DNA of 36,500 bases. Source: Symbiodinium natans (Eukaryota; Sar; Dinophyceae; Suessiales; Symbiodiniaceae). The first letter of the stretch is position 1; every line of letters begins with the position of its first letter. Where the stretch lies: NCBI GenBank assembly GCA_905221605.1, contig CAJNDS010001902.1:533501-570000 (forward strand), given 5' to 3'. Positions 29,991 to 36,500 of this stretch are shown here, piece by piece. The position numbers were made by a program, and so were the translations under genes. The notes under the pieces were generated by a model that saw nothing but the letters and a program-made list of their open reading frames with translations, was not told the DNA's origin and did no database searches.

Positions 29991-30534
29991 CAATTCACAG
30001 GGTCAGGATTTCAGGCCGGCCCGTTCATGTAGCTCAGGGTTTAGGGTCATTACTCTATAGGGTTTAGGGTTAAGGGTTTAGGGTTTAGGGTTTAGGGTTC
30101 AGGGTTCAGGGTTTAGGGGTCCTAAATTATTCCCTGAACCCTCACCCCCAAACTGCCCCCAACCCTGCTTGGCAGGCAGAAGTATGCCGAGATGTGCAAG
30201 GAGGAGCGACAGTCGCCCGAGAAGGCGCAGGCAGGGCAACAGGTCCGGGCTAAAACTCGTTTAGGGTTTAGGGTTAGGGCCCCTAAACCCTATACCCTAA
30301 GCCCTATACCCTAAACCCTATAACCCTAAACCCTGAACCCTGTTTCCTCAACCTGACATGTCACGGGTGCCAGAGACGCCCTCAAGCGCTGACCTCGAGG
30401 ATTCTGCAGTTTCAATTGTGAGTTTTGTGGGTTGTTTTTTGTGGGTTTTTCTTTTCTCGGGGCTTCGACCTGATGCGCCTGCGCAGAATAGTAGTTTAAG
30501 AAAAGATTTCGCGGTTGCCTCATTGAAGACATGA
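29682..30534 (+). CDS. Coding tract M, C-terminal five exons, helical charged protein
   Basis: Exons 29682-29706 (LLLFAAGP), 29827-29867 (VPCLYFKPPVYSF), 30176-30258 (QKYAEMCKEERQSPEKAQAG, then QQVRAKT), 30374-30417 (TPSSADLEDSAVSI) and 30487-30534 (NSSLRKDFAVASLKT, TGA 30532-30534) agree in phase; 241 nt. The third is very clear, Glu/Lys/Gln-rich and probably helical. The donor at 30418 is a consensus gtgagt; those at 29707 and 30259 are GTTTAGGG. The first two exons lie in a degenerate minisatellite and are weaker. Downstream the sequence becomes AT-richer and non-repetitive, as expected after a gene end. Product unknown. Confidence 0.6.
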
Positions 30535-31593
30535 ACACAAGAGTATCTTGAAGCAACTGAGAAAACGGAGATTAAACAGGTTGATGTAAGTTTCGTAAGA
30601 AGTTTCCGATATACGCGAACCCCCTTAGGTCCATATTGTCAATTTACCTGTTTGTTTGTTGGTCTGTGTAAAAATTAGCTGTGATTTGGTTTCCTTGCGG
30701 AAAAGACATGCGTGCGTAGCTAGGATGTTCCTTTCATAGCCTTGCAAAAAGTGTTTACTTAGATCAGGAGGTTGATACTAGTTAAGAACCAAAAAGTTAA
30801 GCATGTTCAAACTCGCAAACAAGAACACTTTGAATTTCAATCTTTCCTCCTGTCGTTCTGTCCTGTTTTTCCGTCTCTGTGCGTGTATGTGTGTCTGTGT
30901 CTGTGGGTGTGCAAATGGTCCAAGCTTGTTACCCTAAACCCTAAACCCTAAACCCCAGGCATGTTCAGTCAAACAAGGAAGATTGAACCGACAAGTTGTG
31001 AAAATTAGGTTTGCTCACCAACACGAGTTCTCAAATCGGACTTCCTCACAGAAAAGACATGCCTGTCTATTTAGAATATTCATTCCAAAACTTTGCGAAA
31101 CAAATTTATCTTTTGGGACACAAAAGATGTTTCAATAGATTGTGGACAGGAATCAAAAGACTGTATTGGAACAACTGAGGAATTTTGATAGAGCTTCACG
31201 AAAATTTTGAAGCAGGCAACCTCCCGTGACACCGATTTACTCAAGCCTTCTTTTTGGTCTGCGCCTTCAATTTATGTTAGTCTCCTTTGCTGAACAAGCG
31301 TGACGAGGCCTTGTTGGCAGTCGGTCTGTCCTTTTCTCCGTATATGTATCTGTGCAGAATGATCCAAGCGTGTTAAATCCAACTTGGGAATTCAGAATTG
31401 ACATCGATTTTAGACGGATCACGATTAACGACATACTTATATATGTCGAATTCTAGAACATCAATATAGCGCAGATCTTAATTCAATTTCGTTTCTGACT
31501 TTCTGAAACACTGGAGCCAACAATTGAAGTGATCATGATTAACTATATATTTACATCTAATTCGAGAAGAAACTATGATAAGGGACACATCGA
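30535..31593 (+). other. AT-richer unique spacer after gene M with internal diverged duplications
   Basis: No telomere array except three units at 30932-30953, and no convincing exon. Similar words recur in order: AGCAACTGAG (30551) and AACAACTGAGG (31164); AGAAAAGACATGC-type at 30701 and 31050; TCTGTCC...TTTTCCGT and GGTCCAAGC (30860-30925) and again at 31323-31370; GATCACGATTAAC (31418) and GATCATGATTAAC (31531). It probably holds the 3' flank of M and the 5' flank of the next gene. Confidence 0.5.
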
Positions 31594-32487
31594 TTGAATC
31601 TCGTGCTGCCAGCTGTACTTGTGTCGTGGAGTCGTTCCCAATGCACGTGCAGCTTCACACTGCGTGCGAAAGTTGATGAGGCGTGCGTGATGCATTGTTT
31701 CTACAATGCGCTTATGAATGAGGCTTGGGCGTTGGCTTTGCAGACTTGTGGCCTGTGTAGCACAAAGATTAGACTAAATGGACCCAAAACCCTCAACCCT
31801 AAACCCTGGCGCCCATGGCTGGGGCCGAGGGCAGCTCGTGGAAATAGGGGTGCAGCCCACCAAAACTGGCTCCATGGTCCACTGGTTGGTATGCCCAGCG
31901 TTAGCCATAAACGCCCCAACTACCATGTCCTGGGAGGGTTTTGTGACGTTCGGGGGGGGAGGGGGATTAGGGCTTAGGGGTTGTAAAGTTCCGCGCCAGG
32001 AGATGTTGCGATGGGCAGTCTCGACGAATGATGGTGCCGGGACCTCTCGTGTTTTTTGTTTCAAGGGGCCTCAACCCCACACCTTCAGCACTAAACACTA
32101 CACCCAGAACCCTAAACCCTCGACCCTAAATGGCTTTAAGCTCCCCGCAGCCCAAAGATAGCGCCAAGCCATGGAAACTGCCCGAGGTTTCGATAAAAAG
32201 AACCTTAAGGACCCAACAGCCCTAGAGGCCCCCCGTAAACCCTAGAAGCCCTACAAGCTTTCTATGCCCGAAAAACACCCACAAGCCCTGAAAAAGCCTA
32301 GAAGCCATGTAGGCCAACATATAAGGGGCTTTGGGTTCTTCAGGTTTGCCCCATGGGGCATTCGGGGCACTGTGCTTAGGCCCAGGATTTGTATTTGGGG
32401 TTTAGGGAATTGGTGTCATACGTGTTGTCTTTTCGTTTTCGGATGCCAGGTTGGTTGACAATATATCAGACCGCTAGGCTGCTTTAG
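31594..32487 (+). CDS. Coding tract N, weakly resolved exons, terminal part, product unknown
   Basis: 31594-31800 is open in one frame and contains MHCFYNALMNEAWALALQTC from an ATG near 31690; it lacks telomere repeats and may be a first exon. 31812-31960 is open as GQLVEIGVQPTKTGSMVHWL. A clearer exon is 32000-32033 (EMLRWAVSTND, acceptor CGCCAG). 32151-32186 (PKIAPSHGNCP in phase 2), 32344-32399 (FAPWGIRGTVLRPRICIW) and 32450-32487 (WLTIYQTARLL, TAG 32485-32487) agree in phase with one another, and the last has a good pyrimidine tract. The join from 32033 to 32151 does not agree. The 72- and 96-codon ORFs on the opposite strand here look like shadows. Function unknown. Confidence 0.35.
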
Positions 32488-32595
32488 CACATTTGGCTTC
32501 TTAGGGCCTTCTACCGTTTCAGCCAAGGGGTGTCAGGTTTAACGTTGCACTCGCTTGAGAATCTAGGCCCCTCGAGCAATTTCGGGGTTTAACGA

Positions 32596-33015
32596 TTTCC
32601 AGGCCTTCACAAGCCCTGACCGGGGGGGCTCCGGATTAATGCAGGTAACCGAAACAATGTTGCCGGCGAGTCCCTTAGAGGTTTGGGGGCCGTTTCGTAA
32701 AAGAAATCTCATAAAACCCGGCTCCGGGACCTTTTGGAATCAGAAGCTGGAATGGGGGGCAAGCCTTGAAGCTTGAGGGTCCAAGCTTTCCAATCCTTAT
32801 TCTTAGGGTTTAGGGTTTAGGGTTTAGGGTTTAGGGTTTAGGGTTTAGGGTTTAGGGTTTAGGGTTTAGGGTTTAGGGTTTAGGGTTTAGGGTTTAGGGT
32901 TTAGGGTTCCCCTCCCCTCATCCCCTCCCCCCCGGGCGATCCCCGAAAGACGACCTGCGCACAATTGCGGGCAACATTTTCAATAGGGGTATCCCAAATG
33001 TTTGTGTCAGAGTTC
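32596..33015. mobile_element. Diverged relative of the 20657 element, interrupted by a TTTAGGG array
   Basis: Shared blocks with 20657-21185 include CCTTGAAGCTTGAGGGT with AAGCTTTCCA (32763-32792 versus 20815-20843), GGGGCTCCG plus ACCGAAACAA (near 32627) and GGGGGCC plus GTTTCGTAA (near 32684). The order of the blocks differs, and about 100 bp of pure TTTAGGG (32804-32906) sits inside. The ends are not clear, so this may be a rearranged or partial copy. Confidence 0.55.
32803..32906 (+). repeat. TTTAGGG array inside a transposon relic
   Basis: About 15 pure units within the element copy 32596-33015. Confidence 0.9.
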
Positions 33016-33219
33016 GCAAAAAAAGCGGGGTAGCGATCATAGAACGGGTGCAACAATATATGGTTCACGTGGCTCTGGGCGACGCCTTAGACCTTAAACC
33101 CTCAACCCCAAAAACCCTAAACCCTAAACCCTAAACCCTAAACCCTAAACCCTAAACCCTAAACCCTAAACCCTAATTAAACCCTAAACCCTAAACCCTA
33201 AACTCTAAGCCCTACTAAG

Positions 33220-35276
33220 GTCATGCTTCACCACGTCATTGGCGAAGCCGGGCCCTGATGTTGGAAGTTGGGCTGTTTATGGCTCAGGAACCCCAAAAGG
33301 CCCCAAAAGCCTAAACAAAAAGGATGGGTTTAGGGTTTAGGGTTTCGGGTTTAGGGTTTAGGTTTAGGTGGGATTCTCTGGGTGGGTGGGTACTTCTCCA
33401 CCACACGATAAAACAAACTCGACTAGTGAAAGCTAGTACATGAGCTGCTGAACCCTAACCCCTAAACCCTAAACCCTAAACCCTAAACCCTAAACCCTAA
33501 ACCCTAAACCCTAAACCCTAAACCCTAAACCCTAAACCCTAAACCCCAAACCCTAAACATTAGGGATTCGGCCTTAGTGCTAGGTCGAGAAGCTGTCCCC
33601 GGACAGCTTGTGCCTTCGGCCGGCGCGGAAACGCCTCCAAGAGTTCCAGGAGTCGGCGGGGTTGGGTTTAGGGGTTTAGGGTAGGGTTTAGGGTTTAGGG
33701 TTTGGGGTTTAGGGGTTCAGGGTTTAGGGGTTAGGGTTTGGGGTTTAGGGTTTAGGGTTTGGGGTTTAGGGGTTTAGGGTTTAGGGGTTTAGGGTTTAGG
33801 GTTTAGGGTGCGGGGTTTAGGGTTTAGGGTTTAGGGTTTGGGGTTTGGGGTTTGGGGTTTAGGGTTTTAAGGGCTTGCAAGGATGTTTAGGGTTTAGGGT
33901 TTTGGGCTTTTGGGTGTAGGGTTTAGGTCTTAGGGCTTCGGATTTAGGGCTCAGGGCCTGGTTTTCTTTTGGGTTTAGGGGTTTCTGAAGGGTTTTTGAG
34001 AGTGCTGGGCCTTGAACCTCCTAGGGTTTAGGGTTTAGGGTTTAGGGTTTAGGGTTTAGGGTTTAGGGTTTAGGGTTTAGGGTTTAGGGGTACTGGGGTT
34101 GAGGGTTTACGAAGGGGTCAGGCGTTCAGATTAGGGTTCAGGGTTGTCGGAGTCCGGGGGACTCGCCGCTTAGGAGGGGTTAAACCCCGTTGAACCCTCT
34201 GGCACCCTACGCCTCCCAAACCCCGAGCCCTAAACCCCAAACCCCAAACCCCAAACCCCAAACCCCAAACCCCAAACCCCAAACCCCACACCCCACACCC
34301 CACACCCCAAACCCCAAACCCTAAACTGGCCCTAAACCCCTGCAAGCCCCCCCGAACAGCCAGGAGGAGATGAAGCGGAGGTTGGCCAAGGCAGTTCGAT
34401 CGAAGGCGCGAGGGGTATGGGATGAATATGCGCTCTGGAGCATGAGAGATCGGGTTTAGGGTTTAGGGTTTGGGGTTTAGGGTTTGGGGTTTAGGGTTTA
34501 GGGTTTAGGGTTTGGGGTTTAGGGTTTAGGGGTTTTGGTTTGGGGCAGTAGATTTCGGGCACCGAGGTACCCCAAATCGTGAGTCCCGGACCCTGTTCCA
34601 AGAGTGGAGCCCGCCGCACCTCTGAACCCCAACACCGACATATAGATCCCCTCAGGCACGAAGGCCTCATAAACCCTAAACCCTAGACCCTAGGTCCTAA
34701 CCCTAAACCCTAAACCCCAAACCCTAAACCCCAAACCCCAAACCCTAAACCCTAAACCCTAAACCCCAAACCCTAAGCCTCTAGTTGAGGGTTCGTGGAC
34801 GGCAGGACAGCCAGAAGCTGCCAAGCTATCTGGAGAGAGCGAGGCCGCGGGTCTTTAGGGTTTAGGGTTTAGGGTTTAGGGTTTGTTGGGGGGTTTGGGG
34901 GGTTTAGGGGGTTCAGGGTTTAGCAGGTTCAGTGGGTTTTGGGGGTTTCGGGGGGTTTATGGGGGTTTTGGTGGGGTTGGGGGGTTCAGGAGGTTTTGGG
35001 GTTCAGGGTTTTAGGTTGTTGGGTTTATGGTTGGCGTTCGGGCTTTGGGGTTTTGTGGGTTAAGGGGATTTGGGGTTTAGGGAGTTTTGGAGTTAAGGGT
35101 TTAGGGTTGAAGGGGTTGGGGAAGGGGGTTGGGTGCTGGAGTTTGTGGATTCTAGGATTCTAGGGTTTTGGGGCAGGGGTTGACCTTGGGGGCTTACGGT
35201 TGGGTTGGGGGTTGAGGTAATCGCGGGGGTTGGGAAGGATTTGCCGAAATCGTGGGAGCTCTACGACCTCAAGTAA
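33220..35276 (+). CDS. Coding tract O, six exons to a true stop, basic helical protein
   Basis: Exons 33220-33246 (VMLHHVIGE), 33584-33660 (VEKLSPDSLCLRPARKRLQE), 34360-34453 (QEEMKRRLAKAVRSKARGVW, then DEYALWSMRDR), 34552-34578 (ISGTEVPQI), 34785-34850 (LRVRGRQDSQKLPSYLERAR) and 35238-35276 (DLPKSWELYDLK, TAA 35274-35276) sum to 330 nt, whole codons, all in phase. The donor at 34579 is a consensus gtgagt; that at 34454 is GTTTAGGG; that at 33247 would be GC. If exon 33220 is instead terminal, its TGA is at 33256-33258. The protein is short, basic and probably helical, with Trp/Tyr-rich spots. No family is recognised. The 5' end may be missing. Confidence 0.7.
33455..33558 (-). repeat. CCCTAAA array before exon 33584
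   Basis: About 14 units. Confidence 0.9.
33661..34090 (+). repeat. Long G-rich TTTAGGG/TTTGGGG array after exon 33584-33660
   Basis: About 430 bp of TTTAGGG, TTTGGGG and decayed units, with a pure block at 34024-34088, in an intron of tract O. The same intron holds a CCCCAAA block further on (34205-34325), that is, inverted. Confidence 0.85.
34851..35237 (+). other. Intron of decayed G-rich repeats
   Basis: TTTAGGG at the donor side, then GGGTTTTGGG-like decayed sequence to the acceptor TTGGGAAG of the last exon of tract O. The 74-codon Gly/Trp-rich frame at 34939-35163 is an artefact. Confidence 0.5.
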
Positions 35277-35397
35277 ACCCAAAACCTTGACACCCAAAAC
35301 CCTGACAGACACTCCTGAACCCAAGAAACCCTAAACCCCAAACCCTAAACCCTAAACCCTACACCCTAAACCCTAAACCGCATAGGGTTTGGGGTCT

Positions 35398-35821
35398 ATG
35401 GCAATCCCGAACTCTGAGCGCAGCTTCTCATCTGGGCTTCAGCGCGCCCGGAGGGCTTGCGTTTGTAAAGCGGGAGCCCTAAACCAGAATCCACGTTGCG
35501 AACAAAAACTCAATCGCCCCCGCACAATTCTTCCAAAGCCTGTTTTTGAGAGAAGCGAGAGCACTTAGGGTTTAGGGTTTAGGGTTTAGGGCTCCAAAGA
35601 GACCAGGGAAATGGGCAAAACTCCTAAACTCGAAAGCGGCCGTAACCCTAAACACCTGAAACACCTGAAGCACCTGAACCCGCCGCGAGCCTCCTCAACC
35701 CCCTCAGCCCCTCAACCCTAAACCTCACATCCCAAACCCAAGCCGGCAGATCCCGAGCCCAGGGATCTGAAGCCCCGAAACCCCTAAAGAGAAGCAGCAA
35801 AAGCACCCGGAAATCCCTTGA
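35398..35821 (+). CDS. Short gene P with presequence-like N-terminus
   Basis: ATG 35398-35400 opens MAIPNSERSFSSGLQRARRA CV and reaches a strong gtaaag donor at 35465 (exon 35398-35464). It joins in phase to 35607-35641 (KWAKLLNSKAA), whose donor is GTAACCC, the C-rich array. Terminal candidates are 35795-35821 (QQKHPEIP, TGA 35819-35821) or 35750-35770 (IPSPGI, TGA). The first 22 residues are rich in Arg and Ser with few acidic residues, like a mitochondrial targeting presequence; this is inference. Unspliced, the ATG frame is open for 56 codons to a TAG on the next array. The opposite-strand ORF at 35648-35839 is not supported. Confidence 0.4.
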
Positions 35822-36021
35822 AATCGCCGGAGGCCCCAAACCCCAAAGCCCTCAAACCCTCAGACCCTAAAGCCCTCAGACCCGAAGACCCTAAAACCCT
35901 AAATTCCGCTCGAAACTTTCTGAGAAGTGCTTTACCCCACCCCCTGCCCCCCGACCCGAGAGAGAGAGAGAGAGCCCCGAGAGAGGGCCTTGAGAGACCA
36001 TAAAAGCCTCAAGACGCCGAA

Positions 36022-36105
36022 AGACCCTAAACCCTAAGCCACTATGATGCCCTAAACCCTAAGCCCCCAAAGACCCTAAACCCTAAGCCACTATGATGCC
36101 CTACA
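36022..36105. repeat. 48-bp tandem duplication containing telomere units
   Basis: GACCCTAAACCCTAAGCCAC plus TATGATGCCCTA occurs at 36023 and 36071, showing local duplication of a mixed unit. A GA microsatellite lies just upstream at 35957-35974. Confidence 0.7.
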
Positions 36106-36185
36106 CCCTATATAAACCTCTCAACAAACCCTCAGACCTAAACCTCCCTAAAAAACCCTAAATTCGCCTTAAAAGGCCCTAATTC

Positions 36186-36265
36186 CCCCCTATACTAACA
36201 GTCCTTGACAGGGATGGTCGTGGGGGGTGCTTTATTCCCCGACTCAGGACTGTTAGTATAAGGGG
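36186..36265. mobile_element. 80-bp hairpin element with 20-bp inverted ends
   Basis: The left arm 36186-36205 (CCCCCTATACTAACAGTCCT) is the reverse complement of 36246-36265 with one mismatch. The 40-bp loop contains TGGGGGG and TTCCCC. It is flanked on the right by CCCTAAA repeats. It looks like a tiny MITE or a strong RNA/DNA hairpin. Confidence 0.55.
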
Positions 36266-36268
36266 ACC

Positions 36269-36366
36269 CTAAACCCTAAACCCTAAACCCTAAACCCTAA
36301 ACCCTAAACCCTAAAACCCTAAAACCCTAAAACCCTAAAACCCTAAAACCCTAAAACCCTAAAACC
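36269..36366 (-). repeat. CCCTAAA array passing into CCCTAAAA
   Basis: About six CCCTAAA units, then about seven 8-bp CCCTAAAA units (complement TTTTAGGG), before exon 36374. Confidence 0.9.
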
Positions 36367-36373
36367 CCCCCAG

Positions 36374-36477
36374 AGCCCCTTCATGGTAAGAGGCAAATGG
36401 GCGTCCCTGGTCCCGAGCTCCGCTCGGCCGAGGAGGCGCTGTTGCAGCTCGAGGAGCCCCCACCCCCCGGCCGCATA
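36374..36477 (+). CDS. Exon of a further gene Q running off the window
   Basis: One 104-nt exon after an acceptor CCCCCCCAG enters in phase 1 and reads PLHGKRQMGVPGPELRSAEE followed by ALLQLEEPPPPGRI, with strong G/C third positions. It ends at a GT donor (ATA|GTTTTGGGGTTTAGGG). The gtaaga string inside it at 36385 could be an alternative donor. The rest of the gene lies to the right of the window. Product unknown. Confidence 0.6.
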
Positions 36478-36500
36478 GTTTTGGGGTTTAGGGTTTAGGG

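Noticed and set aside
30326-30556. 76-codon ORF on the - strand
   Set aside because: Opposite the phase-consistent exons 30374-30417 and 30487-30534 with a consensus gtgagt donor between them.
1-36500. Chromosome end or subtelomere
   Set aside because: Arrays are short, alternate in orientation and are separated by in-phase exons to both edges; there is no long terminal array with one orientation.
1-36500. tRNA or rRNA genes
   Set aside because: No cloverleaf with A/B-box-like sequence or conserved rRNA core was recognised on reading; a tRNA or covariance-model scan was not possible here.

Overview
The window is a eukaryotic nuclear segment, most likely from a dinoflagellate. Three observations point there. 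Arabidopsis-type telomere repeats (TTTAGGG/CCCTAAA) and one-step variants run through the whole 36.5 kb. Every coding segment I could find reads on the + strand. Introns use many GC as well as GT donors, and acceptors are mostly AG followed by G. Chromerids and other algae with TTTAGGG telomeres remain possible. There are no long ORFs, rRNAs, recognisable tRNAs or CRISPR arrays. The main result is that the short unique islands between repeat arrays are mostly exons of 13 to 160 nt. They are bounded by plausible splice sites and join in consistent phase, so the telomere-like arrays lie in introns. The array often supplies the 5' splice site (G|GTTTAGGG, or A|GCCCTAAA in the other orientation). 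The C-rich orientation often precedes acceptors. This is not a chromosome end: both orientations alternate throughout. Layout (all +): tract A 159-4271, probably continuing as B 4511-6194; C 6685-8929, probably continuing as D 9017-12886; E 13070-13652; F 14024-16296; G 16544-18451; H 19199-20071; I 20148-20538 and 21612-21840; J 22019-25298; K 25485-26062; L 26497-28431; M 29682-30534; N 31594-32487; O 33220-35276; P 35398-35821; Q 36374-36477. Tract L has a complete phase-consistent model from ATG to stop: 8 exons, 429 nt, 142 aa, with an MGGC acylation-type N-terminus. A, A+B, C, D, J, M and O also sum to whole codons. I recognise no protein family with confidence, so products are described by sequence only. 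Gene borders between tracts are not proven. Mobile or repeated elements are scattered through the introns and spacers: a 529-bp element with 31-bp terminal inverted repeats (20657-21185) and a diverged relative (about 32596-33015) that carries a TTTAGGG array inside it; a TRIM-like element with about 100-bp direct terminal repeats (22165-22813); small foldback elements (9451-9557, 36186-36265); a satellite that fuses a telomere unit to a C-run (29203-29525); and large direct duplications. All exon calls were made by eye from reading frame, splice sites and phase; RNA data would be decisive.
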